NCBI RefSeq assembly: GCF_026745355.1
Contig: NC_079208.1
Coordinates: 54,077,276 to 54,141,275 of the forward strand
DNA from: Beta vulgaris subsp. vulgaris
Taxonomy: Eukaryota > Streptophyta > Magnoliopsida > Caryophyllales > Amaranthaceae
Direction of reading: 5' to 3'
Length of the DNA stretch: 64,000 nt
The position numbers and the translations under genes were made by a program. A model generated the notes under the pieces. That model did no database searches, had not been told where the DNA came from, and saw nothing but the letters and a program-made list of their open reading frames with translations. This document shows positions 22,595-34,703 of this stretch, in pieces (position 1 is the stretch's first letter; each line of letters opens with the position of its first letter).

Positions 22595-22945
22595 CTAGGG
22601 TGCATAATGTTCATTGTGCACCCAAAAAGAACATCCAATCAATATAAAAGAACACGAACTTTTTTCAAGAACTTTTCTACTTTAAAAAAGAACACACGGC
22701 TTAAATTAAAGAACATGTAAATCTATATTTATAAAAGAACAAATGCTATAATAAAAAGAACATATAGTAAATGAACATCTACACTTAAGGTAACAGAACA
22801 TATACCTTTTAAATTTAAATTTGAAAAAAGAATCTTTACTTGCAAAATTTAAGGAAACAAATAACAATAATTTTTTAAAATTATACTCTAAAAATGAAGA
22901 AACGATGTAGTTTAGAAGAGGGTGCACCATGCTCTACATGCACCC
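22595..22945. mobile_element. inverted-repeat element with GTGCACCC ends
   Basis: The left end TAGGGTGCATAATGTTCATT...GTGCACCC and right end GGGTGCACCATGCTC...ATGCACCC are inverted. The interior has repeated AAAGAACA words. About 350 bp; superfamily not assigned. Confidence 0.5.
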
Positions 22946-23040
22946 AGGCGCATGTACTTATTTGCGAAATAAAAAAAACTAAAAATAACAAACCCTTCTT
23001 AAAACTTAACCCCAACAACAACACAACACTACTCGACTAC

Positions 23041-23332
23041 GGGCCTGTTCTCCCCAGCTTATTTTCAGTTCAGTTCAGTTCAGTTCAGTTCAGTTCAGCT
23101 CTAATAAGTTCAGTTCAGTTCAGTTCAGCTCCAATAAGTTCAGTTCAGTTCAGTTCAGCTCCAATAAGTTCAGTTCAGTTCAGTTCAGTTCAGTTCAGAT
23201 CAGTTCAGTTCAGTTCAGTTCAGCTCTATTCTTTTATAACCATTTTGTTAAATATTATTATTATTATGTTGTATAATTTATTTTACTAATTACTATTATT
23301 ATTATTATTATTTAAATATATATCATTACTAT

Positions 23333-23366
<34 letters not shown>

Positions 23367-24091
23367 GTTGTTGTTGTTTCTATATATTTTTTTATTATAG
23401 CTTTACTAATTATTATTACTAAATTATTAGGAGGAACATGGTTTAGGTCAAAGCACAAATAAACCCACTTTTTTTAGCCCATAAACCAATCAAATCGCGT
23501 CAAGACGGTTTATGACGTAATTTAACCCAATCATTATTTTTATTACTAAATATTTTTAAATTATTAAATCTAATTATTAAAATAGTAATATTAATTTACT
23601 TCTTAGATATTATTGTTATTATATATCATGTCAAGTATTAATATATTAATACAAATAATATAAAATAATTATTATTAATTATCATTACTATCATTAATTA
23701 TTATTATTAATTTATGATTATTAATATTATTTATTTATAACTATCATTTAAAGATATTCAAAATACTACTATTATTATTATTCATTATTATTACTTATCA
23801 TTATAATTATTATTTAATATTCATATTATTATTGTTTAAAATATTATTTAATATATTTATTACATTCAATTTATTTCAATGTAATATAATTCAATTCAAT
23901 TTAATTCAATTCAGTTCAGTTCAGTTCAGTTCAGTTCAGTTCAGTTCAGTTCAGTTCAGTTCAGCTCTGATAAGTTCAGTTCAGTTCAGTTCAGCTCCGA
24001 TAAGTTCAGTTCAGTTCAGTTCAGCTTTGATAAGTTCAGTTCAGTTCAGTTCAGTTCAGTTCAGCTGTTTTATGCCGAAGAGAACAGGCCC
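23041..24091 (+). mobile_element. Tourist-like element with TTCAG pentamer arrays (copy C, best preserved)
   Basis: A 1,051-bp element with outer ends GGGCCTGTTCTC and GAGAACAGGCCC, flanked by TAC at 23038-23040 and 24092-24094. Inside each end lies an array of TTCAG pentamers interrupted by CTCTAATAAG/CTCCAATAAG spacers, about 150-190 bp on each side. The arrays point the same way at both ends. The centre is ATT-rich and shares long stretches with 13175-14021. It has no transposase; the apparent SVQFSS frames are just the pentamer translated. Confidence 0.85.
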
Positions 24092-24109
24092 TACTACCCC
24101 AATTTGATC

Positions 24110-24236
24110 CCTCAATAAAATTACTACCTTGACAGCAGCAGCCACCACCGAGCAGTCTCAAACCGCCGCCTATAATTCCGACTCGCGTCTTCGTCGCCCG
24201 TAATTCGAAGTTCGACTCATTGTCACAGAGACCACA
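24110..24236 (+). promoter_or_regulatory. possible non-coding first exon of the NOP-chaperone-like gene
   Basis: A short, relatively GC-rich, CCGCC-containing stretch ends ACCACA followed by a good donor, GTAAGTTG. It lacks an ATG frame and sits about 1.9 kb before the coding start at 26144, so it could be a 5' UTR exon. This is inferred from composition and one splice signal. A matching acceptor may be CTTCTTCAAG near 26116. Confidence 0.35.
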
Positions 24237-25346
24237 GTAAGTTGTTTGGTTTAGATTTTTGTGTTTTAATTAAACATTTTCCTACTTTTATAAGTTTATA
24301 TATACTATTAGATTATTATATTGATTGAATATTTAGATGTAAATTGTTGAATGGGGATTGTGGAAATTGTTTATTAATTAGTTAGGGTTTGCTTATTGTA
24401 ATTCGAAATTCAAATTGACATTATTGAAATTGAACAATTTATTAACTTGGGAATGAAAAAATAGTATTAAGTTCATAATAATTCTGACTTTTGGTGAATT
24501 GGGGGGTGGGGGTTTACCTATTTCTTATCATATTATACAAAATGGATCCTGATTTAAGATTTCGGTGGCTTCAAGTGAAGTTTTTTTAATTGAATTTTTA
24601 TTTACATGGAGGAAAGAGCAATGCAAATTAGTATGTTCATAGTCCAAACAAATTGTTAAATTTGTTGGTTAATTATATGGTAGTTTACATACTAAAAAAA
24701 TAACAAGTCCAACAACACCAAAAACGACCTCCATAGTTGAAGCCCCCATTATAATTAAAAAAAAAAAAAAAAAAAAAGGGTGTAGAGAGTATGATCATGG
24801 TAAAGGGAAAAGTGTTTGTGGCGAGTGAAATTATATATTTTCGAATTTACTTTTTGGTGAGTAATAGTTGTGGAATTATATTCTGGAATTTTACATATAG
24901 TAACTGATTAATCTTTTTTTATTAAACTCTATTGTCTAGCATACCATCTAAATTGATAATTAGTGTTTTTTATTTTTTTGAGCAATTGAATGATTGAGTT
25001 GAAGTATCTTCATCTCAGCTAGAAAAGATAAGAAGAAACTAGGATAAGTCAATTTTTTTTCTAATATTTTTTAAACCAACCCACGCCCTTGTATATGCAC
25101 GAATGAAAATTATGTAATTAGGAACAGCAAGTCACCTTCAACTTCAAGTAAGTTGTAGATGATCACAATTGCATGTGGTGCTCACTAATATTCGTAGCAG
25201 GAGTTCAGAAACATAACTTTGCTTTTTTTCTTCTATTTTTTTAATTATATAAAGGTGAAATTAATTATGGTTAAGTTCTACAAAATTTTAGGTGTTGTAT
25301 TTTAGCCTTTTCTTTTGTTGTATATAGCACTTATGTATAATGAATA

Positions 25347-25852
25347 CGGATTTTTCATCAACTTCTCATGAGGTTTTACGAAATTCATGAGGTATCCTTA
25401 CGGTTCCAAAAATTCACCAGGTACCCCTTAAGTTTACGTATAATGTACCATATACTCTCAAGAATTTTATTGGTGTTGATTCTGCTAACTTAAATGACCT
25501 GAAATCAGTTGAACCAACCTAATTCGTCTACTAACCTACATTATGCCAAAAATGTTCTTTTATAGTAATATAAATCCCTTTTTTCATGTGGTAAATAGTT
25601 TTAATAATAACTTAAGTACCTATTAAAAAAAGTTGACTGCTTTTAAAAGACTTTATTAGGCATAATATGAAATGTTAGGGGAATTATGATAGATGTCAAC
25701 TGATTTTGAGTAATTTAAGTTAACATAATCAATACCAGTAAATTATTGAGGGGGGTTGGTACATTATATGCAAATTTAAAGGGTACCTGATGAATTTTTA
25801 AAACAGTAGGGTACTTCATGAATTTTGAAAAACATGAGGGTTACTTGCTGAA
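25347..25852. mobile_element. long fold-back (long-TIR) MITE
   Basis: The left half (ATTCATGAGGTATCC, AAATTCACCAGGTACCC, TATAATGTACCA, AAATCAGTTGA) reappears inverted in the right half (TGGTACATTATATG, GGGTACCTGATGAATTT, GGGTACTTCATGAATTT). The arms are about 200 bp each around a short centre. It probably lies in the first intron of the gene that ends at 28171. The exact edges and target duplication are unclear. Confidence 0.7.
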
Positions 25853-26143
25853 CAATTCGTAAAATATATGTAATTTACTTTTAGAACTTAAATTGACTTT
25901 CAAAGTAACTGGAAAATTTATGCTCAAGTATTAGTAAAAAGTGTTATGACCCAAGCCGAGCCAAGGCGAGCAACCCCAAACTCAGTCTTGGTTTGGCTTG
26001 GTAATACCCCTCTAAGTCCCAAGGATAAGGTCCATCTTAGTAAGGTATTGTTTGGGTCTTTGGGAAGATGTATTTAAACCCGGCAAAAATAAAATAAAAC
26101 CCTTTCTTCTTCAAGGTGAGCGAAATTTTGGAGAGAGAAAATT

Positions 26144-28171
26144 ATGGAGAAGACAAGTAAAGAGTTGTTGCAATTGGAGCAGAAGGACCTTTTTAAAGGT
26201 AACCCTTATTTTCTCTCTTTCTAAATTTTTCTATTTTATCTTGTTAATTTTGATTTTTTAAAAAAAATTGGATTGGAAAAGCAGAATCAGCGTTGATTGT
26301 TTGTGGGAAGAGCAAGAAAGTAGCAGAAGAGAGACCAAATCCTGAAGGAAAGCCCTTAACTGCACCACTTCCTAAAAGCCAAGGTTTTTTTTTTAATCTC
26401 TATTTTTCAAATTCTGAATAACGATATTTCGTTCTACTGTCAAGAATGAATGATATAATATGGAGTTGCAATGGTTGGTTTGATATAGCATCTATTAAGT
26501 TGTAATATCGATTTTTTGAATGCACTCATAACTATAAACAGTCGTACTTACTAGACATTCCAAATTCTTAGATGCTTCTAGGAGAATGTAGAAGTTAGAA
26601 CTAGCATGTGCTACCGAGCACATTATTTCGCACATTTGTCACATATTTTGATCGAATGAGCAAATAGTAAAATGTGCAAATATATGATGTGCAAAAAGTG
26701 TGAGAGGTTCCTGGGAACACTATGGAGGCTTTGGCTGAATATACAATTGTTTGTAATTAGTAAGTTTTCAGTAATCAGTATGAGATGAATACATGATACA
26801 TCCATTATTTGACATAATTTCGAATGAGATCAATTTGGAATATTTGAACTATGAGTTTCTGAATTTGTGGAAGGGTTGTGATTTGTGGTTTTCGATTTCA
26901 AGGAAGCAACAATGCTAGGAAGTAGGAAGTTTGAAGTTGGATACTTGCGGATGGAATAAACTGATGCTATATTTCTAATATCACCTTATAGTTACCTGTT
27001 ACCCCTTTGAAGTCGGAGATGTGCATTATGTTTTTTGTTGTTGTTGCCTCTCCATTACGCTTATGTGTGCGGTTCAGCGTTTGTGCCATATATATTCAGT
27101 GCAAGAAAGTTCTTGAATTTGTCTTGTTGCAGAACTTTGCGGATAAGATGAAGAAAGGCACAAGGTTGGAAATGTTGAAGTAATAAATGGATGAATGGTT
27201 TGGTATCTACCATTTGAGTAAATTATCATAACTGGATTGGCCTATATGCTGTTCTTGTATAATTTGATGTATTTGTTTCATACATGTGTTCTCTTTTGGT
27301 TGCTATGTGTTAGCATTGTTCTCTTCTATGAATATCTATACTTATGCTCCTCATTTTGCTGGATTTCAGTAGCTGAAATAGGCAATTCTCAGTCTCTCCA
27401 AAGGGTTACCTTCATTGTTCATCTCGTTATTAATTCCAACCCCCCCCCCCCCCAAAAAAAAAAAAATAACATGATGAAACCTAAATATAGGAGCTTTCCA
27501 ATCGATTTCTAAGATTTAACTGTGTACTAACTGATTAACGGTTGTGCAGTGCTTGGTAAGGTGAAGGATTTCTTAGGAGTACTATCTGAAGCTAACAAAA
27601 CTCTCCAGCTCAATGCAAAGGTAACAACTGAGTACCAACAAACCTTGTAAAAGGAGTTACGGTTCCCTGAGCTCTTCAGGCGACACTCCTAATTACTTAC
27701 TAGAATGAGTGCTTTTTTCAATGTGCAGGACAAACCAAAGGATTTCGACATTGAAGTTCTAGATGGTAATGAATCAGAGTACATTGAAATGGTATAGTTG
27801 AACTCCCTTCTCAGGAAATCTCAAATATTAGATGAGTTTTTGACTGGTATACCAGGACTAAGACTCAATTGCTTAATTCAATGTAGGATTTGATGCTTGG
27901 TGTTACTGATCTTCAAACTCCAGAAGCCATAGAAGCCGCAGAGGCTGCAATTGCTGGAAACCAGCCTGTTATTAATTTGTATTCCAATGATGGTTCTTCG
28001 GAATCAGAATCTAGCAGTGATGATGATGACAGTGATAATGATATTGATGAAAAAGAAAATCAGAAGCCTGGTTCGACTGGACAATCAGAAATGGAGTTAG
28101 ATGGTTCTTCAACACAACAATCAGAAAGTCGTACAAAGAGAAAACGTCCAAAGATTGTTGAGCTTCCATGA
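26144..28171 (+). CDS. NOP-chaperone-like acidic nuclear protein (NOPCHAP1/C12orf45-type)
   Basis: Five exons join in phase to 190 residues: 26144-26198, 26285-26383, 27550-27620, 27729-27791, 27887-28171. The start ATG opens MEKTSKELLQLEQKDLF. The middle has VLGKVKDFLGVLSEANKTL, then DIEVLD.NESEYIEMDLMLGV, which resembles the conserved core of small proteins that help assemble box C/D snoRNP proteins (human NOPCHAP1, of similar length). The tail holds an acidic serine cluster (SSESESSSDDDDSDND, a likely casein-kinase-2 type region) and a basic nuclear-localisation-like TKRKRPK near the end. The family call rests on these conserved hydrophobic/acidic motifs from memory. A generic nuclear acidic protein is the alternative. 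Confidence 0.75.
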
Positions 28172-29116
28172 TGAAACTCCTTTCTAGGAACAAATATCAC
28201 AATGGCGATCATGTTTGCCTGGGAGTGTTTCAAATGATGATTTGTTTAGATCTTTATTCTGCAGTCTTGTATGATTTTACATGTGAGCAATTGTGATCTA
28301 TATGTAGTCTAAATTTTGCTGCTTAGTCTTATACATGGGTGGCTATTGCTTCGTTTTTCACCTCCGAAATTCTCAAGTTTGTACACTACCGAATGTACAC
28401 GTTTGCTTTATTATATTGCAAAGTTTACGGTTTGCCCTTGTTTTTCACTGATTTCTTTACAGTTAGCTCTGGTTTCTTACATTCTGAGTCAATTATTTAA
28501 GATCATGCTGCAAATACTGAAGATAAGATTAAAAAAAGGAATTGTTCAGGTTAGTTTAAGTATGTGAGATGTAGGAACATATAACACCTACAATAAAAAG
28601 ACTAAAAATATTGAATGAAATGTCCCTGTGAAGCAGATACTTGTCACAGTGAAACAGCAAACCTGAAAATGGGGCACAAGTTCAGGAGATGGCTTTTTTG
28701 AGAAGAGCAACTGAGTCAAATTTCATTCAATAATTATCAACCCTAGCCCATCTTGATTACAAATTTGTTCAGAGTACAACAGACAAAAGCTACAAGTCAT
28801 AACTTAAGAAAACTGCTGTGGACAAAATCAAGCCATAACTTGGGGAAAACTGCTGTGGAGAAAAGCCAACCCCTTAACTCCAAACTCAAATCGATCTCGT
28901 ATCGAAAAAAGCCAAAGTCAGCCATTTACAACATGCTACAATTATATAAATCCAAAATGGAAGCATTTCCTTAAGCTTCCACAACCAGAGAGTGAGACAA
29001 AATAATTTATGAACCAAAAGCAACCCAACATACATGCTCCCTTTGTATGTCTCTTGATAGCTTAAACTAATGGCTTCGTTTTCATTGTCAGCTAACTATC
29101 AGACAGTTTTATGCTC
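28172..29116. other. 3' region between two convergent genes
   Basis: Contains the 3' untranslated regions of the plus-strand gene ending at 28171 and the minus-strand gene ending at 29117, tail to tail, less than 1 kb apart. No additional gene seen. Confidence 0.55.
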
Positions 29117-32100
29117 TTACTGGTCTTCTTTGAAAGTAGACATAATCCACTCGGCAGCTGCTGTCTGAGTGTCTGACTCCATGTAGGGAGAAATAAATAT
29201 GGGAGTAACAGCAACCTGTCGATGAATACCATGAATGAGATGGTGGGAAAAGGATTAACATTGAAAAGGAGTTCCCTCCCAATTTTCTATCCACTTACAA
29301 AATTGCTTTCAAGAGCATTGATATCTGAATCTTCATCCGCTCCATCGTGTTCTTTCTCAATAAACTGTAAAGGATTCAAAGACATGAAAGTGAACCGAAC
29401 TTGCCAATACAAGGCTAACAATGGCAACTAATAATTACTTTCTTCAATTTTCATTTTGCAATGTTTGTTTTAGAAGGTCTCGAATCGACAAACTTTCATG
29501 TGATAATATTACAAATGATGAAAATTAGATATTTAAATATCATGCATTGCCACAAATCGAATAAAATCTCATGAGAAAATATTTTCAAAATACACTAGTA
29601 AAATAGAAGTGGTCAAAGTTTGTGCAATCATGTCCCACATGTATACAGCATGGAAGGCTCCTCAAACAGAATTTATGTAAAGGGCGTTATGAATATGACT
29701 TTATAATGTTGTTGTAGATTATGGGTAAATGACTTTATTAGCTTGGAAATAAGTAGAGAAGTTAGTTAGAGAGAGGGGGTGGGGAGGGAAACAGAATTCT
29801 AAAAATTGATAGGGCGATAGAAGATTCAAGATTATACGGAAAATCATTGAGTTGTTTTAGCTTATCTTTGTACTTTGAAAGAAAGCAAGCCACTCGAAAA
29901 ATTATCCATTTATTCTATAAATATTCGAGTTTATCATTCAAAGTTTATCCTCTTTTCTTACTCAACTTCACTAATCTGTTCAAACCATGTTGATTCATAC
30001 CAGACTATAATCCCACATTTGCTATAGTGAACTTCAGTGTTTAAATTAATATGGAAATCAATCCTTACACTTAAATGTGCATTCTTAATATTCAATTTAT
30101 TACCTCAAGGCGAAAGTGCTTTTTTACAACCTGGTTAGATTTGGATTTCCCAGAAACCCCAACTGATTCGATCTCTTCATTCTTCTTATGGCGAGCTGCA
30201 CCCTGAGAAACATTCAAGTTCCATTAGAAGAATACATATCATGAGAATTGAGGCTGAGGAAGAGGCTAAGTGAGCTGCAGCCTGTAAAAGATCAATGAGT
30301 GACAATTTAAGAGGTACTCACAGCAGCAGATGCATCTCGACCAAGCTGTGCAAGCTGGAAGCCTAAACCAGGTTGATTAGACATGTATGAATGCTTTTTA
30401 ACAGATGTAGCTTGCCAACACAATGTGGATCTCCACAAACTTTGCTTAGTCACCTTAAAACCCTGCCCAAAAGGTTAAGCTCATAGGTTATTGCCTACAA
30501 TTATGAGCCTCAATGATGAATTTATAAAATAAAGATAAAAGCTCATTTCTGTTCACTAAAGCCAAGCCTGAGCTAATTTCTCCTAGGATTCATAGGTTCT
30601 AATATTCACTCATTTGGTTAATGAAGCAAAAATGTTGTCAAGGGTCATAAATTAAACATGCTAATCATTCTAAACCTCTGTCATGATTAACACTCATAAT
30701 CACAACCACACGTGAACAGGTTTCAGCTATTAATATGCAATGAGATTCACTAATAGACTGAACAAGAGAACTCATCGAAGTGCTGGACATGAACCTTATT
30801 TGTCGAAGGCGATGTTGGAATTTGTATGCTGAATGCGCATTTATTAGGAAAGCTCCCGTTTTCTATATCCCTAATGGCAGCTTTTATTATTGGTACTGAA
30901 ACAGCCACAGCATCCTTGAGATCAGTTTCCTGGCTTTCGTCCTTCTTCCTATATACATATCATAAGACTTGAGTTGTAAGTTACAAACCAATACAACGCA
31001 GGAATATATTTCAGGTAAAACGACAGTCTTCAACTTTACCAATTCAATGATATGGAAATTGAAGGAATGCCACCAATCAATGCTTCTCTTGCCCCAGCAA
31101 CGACACCAGAGTAAAACCTAAAGGTCCATCATTGATAGAAGCAAAGTAGAAAGAAAAGGGAAGGGATTAGAAAAATTACAAAGGTCAACATAATATAGCA
31201 CATATCAAGCTCTAGACTCCTATACATGACATAGGCAATTCATCAGGCTAGCTACACATAAGTTCTCATTGTAATGCATTTAGAACAGGTGGTTCCAGAC
31301 TTCCAGTTTTGAATATGTTGGTTCCATGCATGACATTGACAATTTGTAAGGCTAGCTACACATAAGTTCTCATTACAATGAATATTGAACAGGCGGTTCT
31401 AGTTTTTGTCAATCTCCAATGCAATTTTGGACTTACATTCGTCACTTTCAAAGCAAATGATTAAGAATCAAGATTTAAGAGAGATAAAATCACAAACACG
31501 ACTTACATATTATGCCCGCAATTGGATCCCTTGTTGATTCCACTAACAACCTAAATACAACAATGAGTTAGTTAGTTGCCATTATAGGAATCATTATATT
31601 CACAATTCCTGGAAACATGAGTAATACCAGCATCGGTTTGGACCAAGAAAATAAAGCCCCGGATAATGCCAGTGAGACGCAGTCAACAGGTGTGCCTGTA
31701 GTCAGCAAGAACCATAGCTAGTAAACTTCAAGAACTACCAAAGGCAAGTACTTGATCAATAGGTCTCTATAAAGATGGCTAACACAATTGAAAAGAAAGG
31801 ACCAAGACTGAACATAGCGTAGTTATAGCCAAGAATACACATACACAGTATTGTAAATGTTTTCATGTAATTCTTTCTTACCAAAAATCAGTTGTAAGAT
31901 CGCTGCAAAACATGATATAAGCTGTAGAAAAAGTAAATTTAATCATCTCATCATTTTATCTCAGCTGCATAACTCAGAATTAGGGACAAGGGTCGGAACA
32001 AGCTATTCTCAAGTAGAAGAACCAATCTGTGGATGCATTTTAAATGCGTAAATGACATCATACCATAGTAGGATAGCCAAGGGTTGCACATGGAAACTTG

Positions 32101-33209
32101 TAATTGAAATGAAAAACCAATCCTAGTAACATGATCTTGAATATCTGATAATCATCTAATTTTGTAACACTTCATTCATATGAAGTATATATGAACTACT
32201 TTAAAGAGAAGCAAACAATCATGGATTGATCATGAAATTACTCAAGAAACCACTTTCACTCATTGAAGATGAGACAAAATTATGTGAATATCGCATAGTT
32301 CTCATAACATTGTACGAAGGAGATTTCGGCCAGAACGAAATGTACCTGAAACCTCAAAAGCCGTGGCACCATGCATCTCAACAGAACTAACAGCAATTGT
32401 TTCTCCAAAGGTAACCCCATGTCCTGATGATGATTTATCCCTAACATGACAAATTAATTTTGAATCAACCAAAAGGCAACCCATCTAAGAACATTATCAC
32501 ATACCATAAACAAAAATAAGCACATATTTCACAACAAAAAGCAAATTAAACAGGCATTGAATCCTACAAATGCCACATCATGAATATTTAAATAACCACA
32601 AAAAAAAATCACACAACAGGGGGAAGAAACAACAACAACACAGCTAGAAACCCATGTTAGAAACATTAATACGCAAAAACTATATATATTGCATGAACCC
32701 TAATTTTTAATCCAACAAAAAGAGCAACCCAATTCAAAAAAAAAAAAAAACAATGCAACACAACATAACCCATCATAAAATATAATACTCATTCTAATCC
32801 TTATCGTTTGCTCCATTTGCTTTTTCATGGTCTCCAAGACGTAGCTTTGACCATTAATATCATAAACTATGTAAATATTAATAAACTCTTAACACAATCT
32901 ATTGCTATATAGAAGAGAGAGAGCTAACATTTGCGGGGCACAAACATAGACATTGTAAAGACCCTCTTTAACAAGAGCTTGAACAAGGTAGGTGAGACCA
33001 GAAGACTCAATTCCATCACCATTAGTGACCAAAATTCTGGGTTTTGTGCAGTCTTCATCTTCAACCTCGGTACTCACATTTTCAGTTTGTGAAGAAGATG
33101 AAGTGGGTTCACATGATTCATCTTGTTCTGCAGATTTCCTTCTCAAAAGTGCCTGATTTAGGTTAGAAATTAAGTTGGGTGGCATGAAATTGTTCTTCAC
33201 AGAAGTCAT
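29117..33209 (-). CDS. SurE-like 5'-nucleotidase/phosphatase
   Basis: Ten minus-strand exons give 374 residues: 33209-32929, 32440-32346, 31695-31628, 31550-31507, 31117-31040, 30948-30795, 30462-30322, 30202-30104, 29364-29299, 29215-29117. SurE proteins dephosphorylate nucleotides and other phosphates with a divalent metal. Core motifs are in order: RILVTNGDGIESSGL (about 58-72), SSSGHGVTFGETIAVSS (about 97-113), GTPVDCVSLALSG, then VVSGINKGSNCGHNMFYSG. The usual bacterial TNDDG is TNGDG here, as I recall for plant members too. An N-terminal extension of about 57 residues is acidic and serine-rich, not an obvious transit peptide. The exon 1/2 junction yields CAPQMDK where CAPQSDK is usual. 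The spacing is canonical GT-AG, but this junction deserves a check. Confidence 0.9.
32792..32875. mobile_element. Stowaway fragment in intron 1 of the SurE-like gene
   Basis: ATGGTCTCCAAGACGTAGC and TTTGACCATTAATATC match the internal part of the MITE at 3608-3867, and ACTCATTCTAATCCTTATCG may be its decayed end. The rest of the element is missing. Confidence 0.55.
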
Positions 33210-33480
33210 TTTTCAAAAAGATTCAAACTTTCTAAAGAAAATTACAACAAAAAGAACATGAAAATTGAAATGAAGGGGGGGGGGGAAATGTGCAAGAAAT
33301 GTGGAGAGGAATTTTAAAAAGATGGGTTTTTTTTGTTTTGTTTGTTTTGGGAAATGATGATTGAAGAAGATGATGGTGGACCGATTCAAACGGTGTGTTA
33401 TTATAGAGAGAAAGAGAATTTGAAAGGAAGAGAGAGGGAAAAGGAGAGCTGGTGAAACAGGGGATATTATTTATTCTCTG
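33210..33480 (-). promoter_or_regulatory. 5' leader and proximal promoter of the SurE-like gene
   Basis: Upstream of the minus-strand start there is a CT-rich leader on that strand (CCTTTTCCCTCTCTCTTCC), a C9 run and a TATAATAACAC-like sequence near 33390-33405 that could be the TATA element. Inference from composition and position. Confidence 0.4.
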
Positions 33481-33678
33481 TTGTCCTAATTATTAGTAAG
33501 GATTAAAAATGACAAAAGAAGAGGATGATCAGATTGTGTAAAAAGCATAATTGCTTCTTTTGTGGAGTAATTTATGCTTTGTTGGATAGGTTAACCACTT
33601 CTTACCACCTCACACCTTTCTTTTTCCAATTTTGTTATCTTTGTGATTTGTAGCTACGTGGAGAATTTTTACTACATA

Positions 33679-33919
33679 GTAACTATTTCTTTCGTTCCAA
33701 AATATAATTTTCATTTCTATTTTGGGAATCAAATTTTAAAAACTTTGATCAAATATTCTTACTAATATATATGAAAAAACATATTCATTAGACGTCTTGT
33801 TAGATTCGTCTCAAATCTCAATGTATTAATTCGTAATATCAACTTTCTATATTTTTTACTAATAAGAAATAGAAGATATCGTAGGTCAAATGTACGTCTT
33901 GGAGACTGTGCAAAATGAG
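33679..33919. mobile_element. degenerate Stowaway MITE
   Basis: The left end ACTATTTCTTTCGTTCC and the internal GTACGTCTTGGAGACTGTGC match, in the same order, the family at 3608. The right terminus has decayed into a run of C. About 240 bp. Confidence 0.6.
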
Positions 33920-33990
33920 CACCCCCCCAAAAAAAAGGGTAAAGATGTTATTTAAGCTTAGGTGCGACCTTCCTCCTCCTATCTCCCTTA

Positions 33991-34333
33991 GGCTATGTTC
34001 AGTTCACCTTATTTTTGCTTATTTCAGATCTAATTAGATCAGATCAGATCAAAAAAAATAAGTTCAGATCAGATCAGTTCAGATCATGCTTATATTTAAA
34101 AATCACTATATCTTTCATTACATATTAGTAAAAATTATAATAATTGAATATTAATAAAGTACTCATTGAGACGAATCAAACAAGACCAATGACTATATTT
34201 TTCTTATATATTGAGAAAAATCTAAAAGATAAGATCTTGTTATCAGATCAGTTCAGATCAGATCATATCAGAAAAAATAAGTTCAGATCAGATAAGTTCA
34301 GATCAGAAAATTTCAGGTGAACTAAACATAGCC
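33991..34333. mobile_element. Tourist-like MITE with TCAGA arrays
   Basis: Ends GGCTATGTTCAGTTCACC and GGTGAACTAAACATAGCC are long, nearly perfect inverted repeats, flanked by TTA at 33988-33990 and 34334-34336. Subterminal GATCAGATCAG/TTCAGATCAG arrays lie at both ends, in the same orientation. 343 bp, non-coding. Confidence 0.9.
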
Positions 34334-34509
34334 TTAGTCCCTCTTACCTCTTTAAAGCTCGTAGTTTTTCTTTATCGATCGAAAGGGGTACTACTACCCT
34401 TCATAAGATGGTAAACCACATCCCCTCTATTTTTTTTAATCCCAACACTCGTTTATAAGAAAACCTCATTCTATACCTATTGAAGAGTATTTCTACTGTA
34501 TAGATTTAA

Positions 34510-34693
34510 GGATAATGTTATATGTAGCCCTAAGGGCTACATATAAGCATTAAATACATTTCTTTAAATGGAAACAATTTAAGAATTCAAATCATATTTT
34601 CACATCAACTGAGGTAATAAATGCTTGATTCAATATTTTATTTCCATTTTAACTACCTTATACATAACTCTAAGGCTATCTATATCATTTTCC
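34510..34693. mobile_element. short inverted-repeat MITE with TAGCCCTAAGGGCTA palindrome
   Basis: The left end GGATAATGTTATATGTAGCC and right end GGCTATCTATATCATTTTCC are inverted. The left subterminal part is itself a palindrome (TAGCCCTAAGGGCTA). A second, truncated copy in the opposite orientation sits at 54497-54628. Superfamily not assigned. Confidence 0.7.
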
Positions 34694-34703
34694 TAGATTT
34701 AAT

